Shown one piece after another: positions 1 to 7,305 of a DNA stretch of 64,000 nt; the first letter of the stretch is position 1, and every line of letters begins with the position of its first letter. Source of the DNA: Amycolatopsis sp. MtRt-6 (GTDB taxonomy: Bacteria > Actinomycetota > Actinomycetes > Mycobacteriales > Pseudonocardiaceae); the NCBI RefSeq assembly GCF_017308975.1, contig NZ_JADWPD010000030.1, positions 62,001 through 126,000 on the forward strand. The letters are read 5' to 3'. Both the position numbers and the translations under genes were made by a program. The notes below the pieces were generated by a model, which made no database searches, had not been told where the DNA came from, and saw only the letters and a program-made list of their open reading frames with translations.

Positions 1-1
1 C

Positions 2-499
2 GGCACGTCCGCAGTGGCCGTTTCGCAGGACAACACGGCGTTCACCGTGACATACAGCGCCTACACCGCCCTGGTCGGGGTCGGCGCCGGGCCGCTCGAC
101 GCGAGGAAGAACTGCCAGATCGGCCTGCGCGTGCACGTGCCGCAGGGGTTCACCTACGGAATCGCGCAGGCGGACTACCGCGGGTTCGCGCACCTGGAAC
201 GCGGAGCGACCGGCCTGGAAAGAGCGAACTACTATTTCCAGGGTAATTCGCCAACGGCCTACATTCAGCACCCGTTGACCGGGCCGTTCGAAGACGACTG
301 GCATTTCACCGACAAGACGGAAGTCGGGGCGATCGTGTTCAAGCCCTGCGGCGAGGAACGCAATCTGAACATCAACACCGAATTGCGCGTCGCGGCCGGC
401 ACGTCCGACCCGAAGAAGACCACCAGCTACGTCACCATGGACTCGACCGACGGCAGCATCACCACCGTCTACCACTTCGCGTGGCTGAGCTGCCCGTAA
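2..499 (+). CDS. DUF4360 domain protein, 5' end outside window
   Basis: The reading frame is open from the first bases of the window, so the N-terminus, probably with a signal peptide, lies upstream. The visible 165 or so residues contain the pattern of secreted DUF4360 proteins: a Cys in NCQIGLRVHVPQGF, aromatic-rich beta strands, and later Cys residues (FKPCGEE and the final LSCP) that could form disulfides. Its function is unknown; the family is common in actinomycetes and fungi as small exported proteins. A GTG at 14 could start translation, but it would skip the export signal, so I treat the gene as truncated by the window edge. A strong hairpin follows the stop. Confidence 0.75.
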   Translation, partial: GTSAVAVSQDNTAFTVTYSAYTALVGVGAGPLDARKNCQIGLRVHVPQGFTYGIAQADYRGFAHLERGATGLERANYYFQGNSPTAYIQHPLTGPFEDDWHFTDKTEVGAIVFKPCGEERNLNINTELRVAAGTSDPKKTTSYVTMDSTDGSITTVYHFAWLSCP

Positions 500-509
500 C
501 CGGCACGAA

Positions 510-538
510 CCGGGGCGGCGCGCGGCGCGCCGCCCCGG
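510..538. terminator. Bidirectional terminator hairpin
   Basis: A 13-bp perfect stem (510-522 with 526-538) closes on a 3-nt loop, CGG. It sits exactly between the convergent stop codons of the DUF4360 gene (499) and the FUSC gene (543). There is no T-run, as is usual for actinomycete terminators. Confidence 0.8.
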
Positions 539-542
539 CGGT

Positions 543-2624
543 TCACCTCGCGGGGGCGCGGGGATCAGTGGCTTCGACACCGAAGACGCGGCCGAGGGAC
601 ACCAGGGCCTCGTCGAGGTGGCTGAGGCTGGACAGGACGGCCCGGGTTTCGGCCGCATCGACGCGGTCGGAGACCGGGGTGCCGTCGTCACGCACGAGCG
701 TGCCGGGTGTGGGGCCACCCGGTGCGTCCAGTGCCTTGCGCACGACGTCGATGTTGGCCAGCAGCCGTCCGGTGAACTGCCGGAGCCGGTCGGCGTCGGC
801 GCCGGTGAGCTGGCCGGGCTGGGCGCGCGCGGCCACGTGCCGGGCCCGGAAGGCGATCGTCTCCAGCGTGGTCAGCACGTGCCAGCCGTAGTCGCGGCGG
901 GCGCTGCGGAGGTTGACCGGGTGGGTCAGCGGCTCGATGGTGGCCCGGACCTGCTCGACCGCGCGGTCGAGGTCGCGGGACAGCTCGATGATGTTGACGT
1001 TCTCCTCCCCGGCGAGCAGGCCGCGGGTGTGCTCGAGGAACTCCGCCAGCTCGTCGAGCACTTCGCCGATGTCGTCGAGCATGACCGAGCGGGTGCGGAC
1101 CGGCACGATCACGACCGCGGCCAGGATGCCCGCCGCGGCTCCGACGGCGGTCTCGGCGACGCGGATCCAGAGCACTTCGAGGCTGAACGTGCCGAGCAGG
1201 CTGTAGAGCAGGCCGAGCATGCTCGTGACGAAGAAGGCCATCACCACCTGGGAGACCCGCGCGGTGTAGACCATCCCGAAGACGCACACGAGGATGAGGC
1301 CGAGCGTGGCCGCGGTGCTGCCGCCGACCAGCAGTGCGAGCAGGACGCCGCCGACGATGCCGATCAGGGTGCCGCCGAGGCGGCGGACGCCCTTGACGAA
1401 CGTGGCGCCGGCGCTGGAGGCGCCGATGAACACCACGAACACGGTGAGCACGGCCCAGTACCAGCGCTGGTGGGAGACGAGTTCGCCGCCGAGCACGGCG
1501 AGCCCGCCGCCGACGACGGCCTGGATCGCGCTGCGGGTCCGGTTGTCGTAGGCGAACCTCGGTGCCGGCTCGTCGTCGTCGGGGGCGAGCGGGTCCGGGG
1601 TGGCCTCGGGGGCGGCGGCCCGCTGGGCGCGGTCGTCGGCCAAGGCCAGTTCGGCCAGTGCCTTGCGGACGCCGTCGCCGGGCTCGGCGTGCGAGCCGAT
1701 GCGGCTGCCTTCGACGAGCAGCCGGCTGTATTCGCCGGTCTCGCTGATCAGCGGCAGCTCCCGTGGGTCGCGTTCCATCAGGGCGCGGAAGCGGGCGAGC
1801 CGGGCGATGAGGTCGTCGCGGACGTCGGCGGTGAGCTCGTCGGAGCAGGTGCGCTGCACGGTGCTGGCCAGCCACTGCACGGCCAGCTCGACCTCGATGG
1901 CGCGGCGGCGCAGCCGGTCGGCGGCTCGGGCGTCGACGACGTCGGGGGCGGCGTCTTCGATGAGCAGGACGCATTCGTGCAGCCGCGCCAGCGCCGTGCG
2001 CAGCTGCTTGCGGGTGCGCTCGCTGCCGTTGACCGCGAGGTAGGCCTCGGTGGCGCGGACGACGGCGGCGAGCCGGGCCCGGAAGGCCCGCCGCACGCGC
2101 AGGAACTCGGCCTCGGCGTTGTGCCGCAGCAGCACGAACCGGACGACGGCGTTGGCGAGGACGCCGACGCCGAGCGCCATCAGCAGCTGCGGCACCTGCT
2201 TGACGTGGGCCTGCAGGAACATCGGGAAGAAGAACAGGAAGAAGGCGATCGAGCCGAGCGCGGTGCCGCGCGGGCCGAAGCGCTGAGCGTAGACGGCCAC
2301 GAAGATCAGCAGGACGAACACGACGCTGTCCAGCGGCGGCAGGGCCGAGCCGAGGCTGGCGACGGTGATCGACGCGGCCCCGGTGAGGAAGGCCAGGACC
2401 AGGGTGACGGCCTGGCCGCCCGGGGTCGGGTCGGTGACGGTGAACGCCGTCATCATCGCGGCGATGGCCCCGACGAGGGTGACGGTCAGCGGGACGTGCG
2501 CGGGCAGCAGCGCGGCCACGGCGAGGACGATGCCGAGCACGGCGGAGCCGGCCAGCCGGAGCCGGACCAGGCCGGGGTCGGCCGCCACGAGCCGGTCGAG
2601 CGCGGCGGTGCGGAGGTGGTTCAT
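543..2624 (-). CDS. FUSC family membrane protein (aromatic acid exporter-like)
   Basis: This 693-residue protein has the duplicated layout of the FUSC/aromatic acid exporter superfamily. A first block of about six membrane segments covers roughly residues 20-150, a cytosolic helical region follows, a second membrane block covers about 375-510 (VGGGLAVLGGELVSHQRWYW onward), and the tail is soluble and helical. Known members export hydroxylated aromatic acids or, as in YccS/YhfK, have no proven substrate; I infer efflux only. The ATG at 2624 overlaps the TGA of the upstream GH92 gene (ATGA), so the two are translationally coupled. The pairing of a mannosidase with an exporter-like protein is unexplained. 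The gene ends at a shared terminator hairpin. Confidence 0.85.
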   Translation of the reverse strand: MNHLRTAALDRLVAADPGLVRLRLAGSAVLGIVLAVAALLPAHVPLTVTLVGAIAAMMTAFTVTDPTPGGQAVTLVLAFLTGAASITVASLGSALPPLDSVVFVLLIFVAVYAQRFGPRGTALGSIAFFLFFFPMFLQAHVKQVPQLLMALGVGVLANAVVRFVLLRHNAEAEFLRVRRAFRARLAAVVRATEAYLAVNGSERTRKQLRTALARLHECVLLIEDAAPDVVDARAADRLRRRAIEVELAVQWLASTVQRTCSDELTADVRDDLIARLARFRALMERDPRELPLISETGEYSRLLVEGSRIGSHAEPGDGVRKALAELALADDRAQRAAAPEATPDPLAPDDDEPAPRFAYDNRTRSAIQAVVGGGLAVLGGELVSHQRWYWAVLTVFVVFIGASSAGATFVKGVRRLGGTLIGIVGGVLLALLVGGSTAATLGLILVCVFGMVYTARVSQVVMAFFVTSMLGLLYSLLGTFSLEVLWIRVAETAVGAAAGILAAVVIVPVRTRSVMLDDIGEVLDELAEFLEHTRGLLAGEENVNIIELSRDLDRAVEQVRATIEPLTHPVNLRSARRDYGWHVLTTLETIAFRARHVAARAQPGQLTGADADRLRQFTGRLLANIDVVRKALDAPGGPTPGTLVRDDGTPVSDRVDAAETRAVLSSLSHLDEALVSLGRVFGVEATDPRAPAR

Positions 2625-5600
2625 CGGGCGAGGAGCTCCCACTGGGCGAGGGTGGCGCGCCGGCCGCGGGTGGCGGTGATCCGCAGCCGGTAGCGGGCGT
2701 GCGCGGCCGGGGCGGCGAGGACGAACGGGCGGGTCTGCCGTCGCCAGCGGAACAGCTCGCCGTCGCGTTCGTCCAGCGTGGTCCATCCGGTGCCGTCGTC
2801 GGAGCCCTCGAGCACCCACGCGCTCGGGTCGCCGCGGCGGGCACCCGAGGTCAGGGTGTAGATCGTGACTTCGCGGGGTTCGCCGGTGACGGTGAATTCG
2901 ACGGCCGGGGTGGCGCCGCGGAAGGTGACCTGGGTGCGGCTGGTGTCGTCGAACAGCGCGTCGAGCTTGGTGCCGTCGGAGCTGGTCGCGGTCCCGGTGA
3001 GGTCGGTGACCGGCACCGGGCGCTCGGCGGGCGGCGGCGGGGCACCCCAGCCGGTGGGTTCGGTCGTCAGGTCGAAGACCAGCTCGGCGCCGCCGGCGAG
3101 GGTGGCGTGGGCGATCGACGTCGTGTCGTGCGGTTCGCCGTTGACCGTGAGCCCGCGGACGTAGACGGTCTCGCCGGTGTTGCCGGGTGCGTGGACCACC
3201 AGCTTCCGGCCTTCGCCCAGGTGCACGGTCGCCTTCTCGAACAGCGGCGAGCCGATGGCGTAGCGCGGGCTGCCGATCTGCAGCGGGTAGAAGCCGAGGG
3301 CGCCGAAGACGTACCAGGCGGACATCTCGCCGTTGTCCTCGTCGCCGGGGTAGCCCTGGCCGATCTCGCTGCCGAGGTAGAGCCGCCGCAGCACCTCCCG
3401 CACGACGGCCTGGGCCTTCGCGGGCGCGCCGGCGAGGTTGTAGACGTAGGGGATGTGGTGCGAGGGCTGGTTCGAGTGGCCGTACTGGCCCATCCGGACG
3501 TCGCGGGCCTCGGTCATCTCGTGGATCAGGCCGCCGTACGCGCCGGGCCGCCGGCCGGTCTCCGGGGTGGCGAAGAAGGTGTCGAGCTTGGCTTCCAGGC
3601 CGGCGGTGCCGCCGTGGAGGGCGGCGAGGCCGGGGCCGTCGTGGGGTGCGGTGAAGGCGGTGTTCCAGGCGTTGGTCTCGACGAAGTCGCCGCCCCACGC
3701 GGCCGGGTCGTAGCCCTCGGGTGCGAACTTGCGGCGGCCGTCGCGGTGGCGGCCCTGGAAGAAGCCGATCTCCGGGTCGAAGTGGTGGACGTAGTGCTTC
3801 GCGCGCTCGCCGAAGTAGGCGGCGTACTCGGCGTACATCCGGGCCCGCGGCCCGTCGCTTTCACGGGAAAGCGCCTCGGCGAGGTTGGCCAGGCCGAAGT
3901 CGTTGACGCACCCCTCCAGCGCCCAGGACAGTCCTTCGTGGACCGACACCGGCGTGTAGTGCAGGAAGATCGACTCCTCGAGGCCCTTGCGGCCGACCGC
4001 GCGCCGCGGCGGGGCGACGGTGGCGTTCTTCAGCCCGGCGTCGAAGGCGGCCTCGACGTCGAAGTTGCGGACGCCCTTGAGGTAGGCGTCGGCGAAGGCG
4101 ACGTCGGAGCTGGTGCCGGTCATCAGGTCCGCGTAGCCGGGGGAGGACCAGCGGGCGATCCAGCCGCCCTCGCGGTACTGCTGGACGAAGCCGTCGATCA
4201 TCCGGCCGCAGCGCTCCCGGGCGAGCAGCGCGTACGCGGGCCAGGTGGTGCGGTAGGTGTCCCAGAAGCCGTTGTTGACGTACAGCTCGCCGTCGACGAC
4301 CTTCGCCCCGGTCCGCCGCCGGGTGCTCGGCCACCACCGGCGCACCACCGGGCTGGCGTGGCGGATACCCTTCGGCGTGTTCTCGTGCGCGACGTTCGGG
4401 TACAGGAACAGCCGGTACAGGTTGGAGTACAGCGTCGTGCGCTGGTCCTCGGTGGCGCCCTCGACCTCGACCCGGCCGAGCTCCTCCTGCCACAGCCGTC
4501 TCGCCTGGGCCTTGACCTGCTCGACCGTCGTCCCGGCCGGGATCTCCAGCTCCAGGTTGCGCTTGGCCTGGGCGAGGCTGATCAGCGACGTCGCGATCCG
4601 CAGCGTGACGTCGGGCCCGTCGAACTCGAAGTACCCCGAGACCCGCCGCCACGGCGGGAAGCGGACCTTCGCCCCGCGGGTGGCGGGCGCGTCGGTGACG
4701 CCGTAGACGAACATCCGCCGCGCCCCGGCCGACAGCCGGCTGCGGACACTGGTGTACCCGCTGATCACGCCGGTGTCGGCGTCGACGCGCAGGCGGCCGC
4801 GGTTGCAGACGTTGTCGAACAGCAGCCAGCCGTGCTTGTCCGGGAAGGTGAACCGCATGATCGCCGCGTGCGACGTCGGCGCGAGGTCGGCGGTCATGCC
4901 GTTGGCGAACCGGACGCCGTAGTGGTGCGGCGAGTCGGTCTCGTCGTCGTGGGAGAAGGCCAGGGCGCGCTTGCGGTGGTCGGGCTCGACCGGGCCGGTG
5001 CCGGGCATGACGTGGAAGGTGTGCCGGTCGCCCATCCACGGGCTCGGCTGGTGCGACAGCGCGAACGCCTGCAGCGCGGGACGGTTCTGCTCGTCGTTGT
5101 GGCGGTGGTAGGAGTAGAGCCAGTTGGTGACGCCGGCGTCGGTGACCGGGGTCCAGAAGTTGAAGCCGTGCGGCACCGCCGTGGCCGGGAAGTTGTTGCC
5201 CCGGGAGAAGTCGCCGCTGGAGTGGGTGCCGCGGGTCGTGCGGACGCAGTCGACGGGGTCGCGCGGCGGCTCGGGGCGTTCGGCGATCCGCACGTCGTCG
5301 AGCCAGCCGGTGATCTCGCCGGGCGCGTCGGTGCGCAGCACGAGCCGGCTGATCCGGCGCCCGGCGAAGGCCCCCAGCGGACGGCGGACGAGGTTCCACT
5401 GGTCCACCCACAGCGTCTTGTCGTCCACCGGCTCGAACCCGGCGGCGGTGCCGTCGGCGAACTCGACGTCGAGGCCGACCCGGGTGGCGTGGTAGGCGGG
5501 GATCTCGCCGTCGGCGACCGGGAAGACCACATAGGACAGCTCGGTGTGCTCGGTCACCGGGACATCGAGTTCGAAGAGGACGGCGTGGGGCCGGGCGGTG

Positions 5601-5743
5601 TAGCGCAGGGCGCGGGTGCCGGTGAAGCCGACGCCGGTCTTGGCCGTGGGGGAGCGGTCCGGGCCGCCGCCGACCTGCAGGCCGGGGTCCGCCGGCCGCG
5701 GATCACCGGTTTCGAAGGACGAGAAGAACACGGCGTCGGGCAT
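2621..5743 (-). CDS. GH92 family alpha-mannosidase, no signal peptide
   Basis: The 1040-residue protein is a full-length GH92 glycoside hydrolase. GH92 enzymes are calcium-dependent, inverting exo-alpha-mannosidases (mostly 1,2-, 1,3- or 1,4-linked). Diagnostic segments include FSRGNNFPATAVPHGFNFW, LYSNLYRLFLYPN, WDTYRTTWPAYALL and the near-C-terminal GDEDNGEMSAWYVFGALGF, which carries conserved acidic residues. A jelly-roll region precedes the (alpha/alpha)6 catalytic domain, and a discoidin-like segment ends the protein (from about residue 915). The N-terminus (MPDAVFFSSFETGDPRP) has no signal peptide, unlike the paralogue at 7306-11631, so it is probably cytosolic. The ATG follows TACGGT by six bases, the leaderless pattern. 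Confidence 0.92.
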   Translation of the reverse strand: MPDAVFFSSFETGDPRPADPGLQVGGGPDRSPTAKTGVGFTGTRALRYTARPHAVLFELDVPVTEHTELSYVVFPVADGEIPAYHATRVGLDVEFADGTAAGFEPVDDKTLWVDQWNLVRRPLGAFAGRRISRLVLRTDAPGEITGWLDDVRIAERPEPPRDPVDCVRTTRGTHSSGDFSRGNNFPATAVPHGFNFWTPVTDAGVTNWLYSYHRHNDEQNRPALQAFALSHQPSPWMGDRHTFHVMPGTGPVEPDHRKRALAFSHDDETDSPHHYGVRFANGMTADLAPTSHAAIMRFTFPDKHGWLLFDNVCNRGRLRVDADTGVISGYTSVRSRLSAGARRMFVYGVTDAPATRGAKVRFPPWRRVSGYFEFDGPDVTLRIATSLISLAQAKRNLELEIPAGTTVEQVKAQARRLWQEELGRVEVEGATEDQRTTLYSNLYRLFLYPNVAHENTPKGIRHASPVVRRWWPSTRRRTGAKVVDGELYVNNGFWDTYRTTWPAYALLARERCGRMIDGFVQQYREGGWIARWSSPGYADLMTGTSSDVAFADAYLKGVRNFDVEAAFDAGLKNATVAPPRRAVGRKGLEESIFLHYTPVSVHEGLSWALEGCVNDFGLANLAEALSRESDGPRARMYAEYAAYFGERAKHYVHHFDPEIGFFQGRHRDGRRKFAPEGYDPAAWGGDFVETNAWNTAFTAPHDGPGLAALHGGTAGLEAKLDTFFATPETGRRPGAYGGLIHEMTEARDVRMGQYGHSNQPSHHIPYVYNLAGAPAKAQAVVREVLRRLYLGSEIGQGYPGDEDNGEMSAWYVFGALGFYPLQIGSPRYAIGSPLFEKATVHLGEGRKLVVHAPGNTGETVYVRGLTVNGEPHDTTSIAHATLAGGAELVFDLTTEPTGWGAPPPPAERPVPVTDLTGTATSSDGTKLDALFDDTSRTQVTFRGATPAVEFTVTGEPREVTIYTLTSGARRGDPSAWVLEGSDDGTGWTTLDERDGELFRWRRQTRPFVLAAPAAHARYRLRITATRGRRATLAQWELLAR

Positions 5744-5749
5744 GCGCCC

Positions 5750-5755
5750 ACCGTA
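5750..5755 (-). promoter_or_regulatory. -10 box for GH92 gene (leaderless)
   Basis: TACGGT on the minus strand lies 6 nt before the ATG at 5743, which predicts a transcript starting at or next to the A of the start codon. Confidence 0.55.
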
Positions 5756-5784
5756 ACCGCCGCCGAACGGCCCAGCGTGCCGAA

Positions 5785-5813
5785 CACCGCTGCCCGGGGC
5801 CCGGGCAGCGGTG
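5785..5813 (-). terminator. Terminator hairpin after ridA-like gene
   Basis: A 14-bp perfect stem with a single-base centre lies 7 nt beyond the stop codon of the RidA gene on the minus strand. It separates that gene from the GH92 gene downstream, which has its own promoter. Confidence 0.85.
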
Positions 5814-5819
5814 CTGGTC

Positions 5820-6221
5820 CTACGCGACGGCGGTGCCCTCCAGCTCGACCAGCTGGCCCGGGATCGCCAGGCGGCTCACCCCGAGCATCGTCGTGGCCGG
5901 CGCCACCCCGGCCGCGCCGAGCCGGGCCGCCAGCACGCCGTAGTGCGGGAACAGCCCGTCGACGTCGGTGGTGTAGACGTTCAGCCGGACGAGGTGCGCC
6001 AGGGACATGCCGGCCGCGGCGAGCACGGCCTCCAGGTTGTCGAGGCTCGCCGCGAGCTGGGCGGCCATGTCCCCTTCGTGCTGGGGCTTGCCCTCGGCGT
6101 CGGTCGCCGTCTGGCCCGAGCAGTACAGGGTGCGGGTCTGCCCCGAGACGACCTCCCCCTGGTTGAAGCCCAGCGCCAGTGACCACGTCACCGGGTTGAC
6201 CGCCGTTCGTTCCAGTGCCAC
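5820..6221 (-). CDS. RidA family protein (reactive enamine/imine deaminase-like)
   Basis: The 133-residue protein (GTG start at 6221, preceded by GGAG at a good distance) matches the RidA/YjgF/UK114 family. It has GQTATDAEGKPQHEGDMAAQ, then LDNLEAVLAAAGMSLAHLVRLNVYTTD, then the C-terminal GQLVELEGTAVA. Archetypal RidA hydrolyses reactive 2-aminoacrylate and other imines made by PLP enzymes. The Arg that binds the carboxylate in RidA proper is not where I expect it (the segment is SRLAIPGQLVELEG), so it may belong to another Rid subfamily. It diverges from a WYL regulator across an 88-bp gap with a palindrome, suggesting control by that regulator. A longer in-frame start at 6269 exists but would run through the palindrome. 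Confidence 0.85.
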   Translation of the reverse strand: MALERTAVNPVTWSLALGFNQGEVVSGQTRTLYCSGQTATDAEGKPQHEGDMAAQLAASLDNLEAVLAAAGMSLAHLVRLNVYTTDVDGLFPHYGVLAARLGAAGVAPATTMLGVSRLAIPGQLVELEGTAVA

Positions 6222-6270
6222 TTCAGCTCCGTTCGTCGCGATTGCTGCGCCGGGGAGCTTTCCGGGCAAT

Positions 6271-6289
6271 CACGACATCTTGTGTCGTG
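6271..6289. promoter_or_regulatory. Palindromic operator between ridA-like and WYL genes
   Basis: CACGACA and TGTCGTG form perfect 7-bp arms around a 5-nt centre, directly upstream of the WYL regulator's -10 box (TACGGT, 6297-6302). It is the likely binding site of the WYL protein itself. Confidence 0.55.
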
Positions 6290-6309
6290 TATTCGCTACG
6301 GTTCTCCGG

Positions 6310-7257
6310 GTGCGTGCCGACCGGCTGGTTTCCCTGGTGCTGCTGCTGCGCGGGCGCGGCCGGCTGACGGCGGACGTGCTGGCCCGCGAGCTGGAGGTGT
6401 CCACCCGCACGGTGCTGCGCGACATCGACGCCCTGTCGGCGGCGGGCGTCCCGGTGTACGCCGAACGCGGCCGGCACGGCGGGTTCGCGCTGCTGCCCGG
6501 CTTCCGGACCGAGCTGACCGGGCTCAACCACGACGAAGCCCTCGCCCTGCTGACCACCGGCCGCGCGTTCGGCCTCGGCCCGGCACTGGACTCGGCGATG
6601 CGCAAGGTGGCCGACGCCCTGCCCGAAACCCACCGGGCGACCGCCGCGCGCTTCCTCGTCGAGCCCGAGACCGACCTGCTCTCCCGCCGCTCCCGTGCGG
6701 AGGAGGTGGACCGCCCGACGATGCTCGCGGTCCGCGGCGCGGTCCTCGGCGGTCGCCGGCTGCGCCTCCACTACGCGGCCGCGGGCCAGGAACCCCGGTG
6801 GCGCACGGTGGACCCGATCGGCCTGGTCACCGTCCGCGACCGCGGCTACCTGCTGGCCACGCGGGCGGGCGCGGACCGCACGTACCGGCTGTCGCGGATC
6901 CTGGCCGCCGAATCGCTCGACGAACCGGCCTCGCGGCCGGCGGAGGTGGACCTGGACCGCATCTGGCGGCAACGCTGCGCCGCCTTCCTGGCCGACGGTC
7001 ATCTCGCGGTGCGGGTCCGGGTCCGCCCGGCCCGCCGGGAGGACCTGCTGGGCACGGCGGTGGCGGTCCGCGCGGAGGAGGCCGAGGCGTCCGGTTGGCT
7101 GCGGTTCGAGGTGACCTATCAGGACGCCTGGCACGCGGAGTGGGCGCTGTGGCAACTGGGGACGGACGCCGAGGCGCTGGCGCCGGAGTCGTTGCGCACG
7201 GCCCTGCGCGAACGAGCCGCGGCGATCGCCGACCGCTACGGTGCCCGAAATGCGTGA
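6310..7257 (+). CDS. WYL-domain helix-turn-helix transcriptional regulator
   Basis: The protein is 315 residues. It starts with an HTH_11/DeoR-like winged helix (RADRLVSLVLLLRGRGRLTADVLARELEVSTRTVLRDIDAL), continues with GVPVYAERGRHGGFALLPGF, and has a WYL domain (about 140-220, with VDPIGLVTVRDRGYLLA) and a WCX-like C-terminus. WYL regulators sense nucleic-acid or small ligands through the central domain, and the ligand here is unknown. The GTG at 6310 is 7 nt after TACGGT, so the mRNA is probably leaderless. It is divergent from the RidA gene and convergent with a secreted GH92 gene, with a hairpin between. Confidence 0.88.
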   Translation: MRADRLVSLVLLLRGRGRLTADVLARELEVSTRTVLRDIDALSAAGVPVYAERGRHGGFALLPGFRTELTGLNHDEALALLTTGRAFGLGPALDSAMRKVADALPETHRATAARFLVEPETDLLSRRSRAEEVDRPTMLAVRGAVLGGRRLRLHYAAAGQEPRWRTVDPIGLVTVRDRGYLLATRAGADRTYRLSRILAAESLDEPASRPAEVDLDRIWRQRCAAFLADGHLAVRVRVRPARREDLLGTAVAVRAEEAEASGWLRFEVTYQDAWHAEWALWQLGTDAEALAPESLRTALRERAAAIADRYGARNA

Positions 7258-7290
7258 AGGCCACCCCGAGAACCCCGGGATGGCCTTCAC
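7254..7290. terminator. Bidirectional terminator with GTGAAGGCCA/TGGCCTTCAC arms
   Basis: A perfect 10-bp stem (7254-7263 with 7281-7290) overlaps the WYL stop codon and precedes the stop of the convergent GH92 gene (7306). The arm sequence is of the GTGAAGGCC type that resembles the compound hairpin at 34965-35049. Confidence 0.75.
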
Positions 7291-7305
7291 CGCACTACCG
7301 CGGAC

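Noticed and set aside
2699..6166. Very long plus-strand open frame (over 1100 codons) opposite the GH92 gene
   Set aside because: It has low-complexity Gly/Arg/Ala/Val composition and no domain signals, and it lies antisense to an intact, recognisable enzyme. In such GC-rich DNA stop codons are rare on the opposite strand, so it is a shadow frame.
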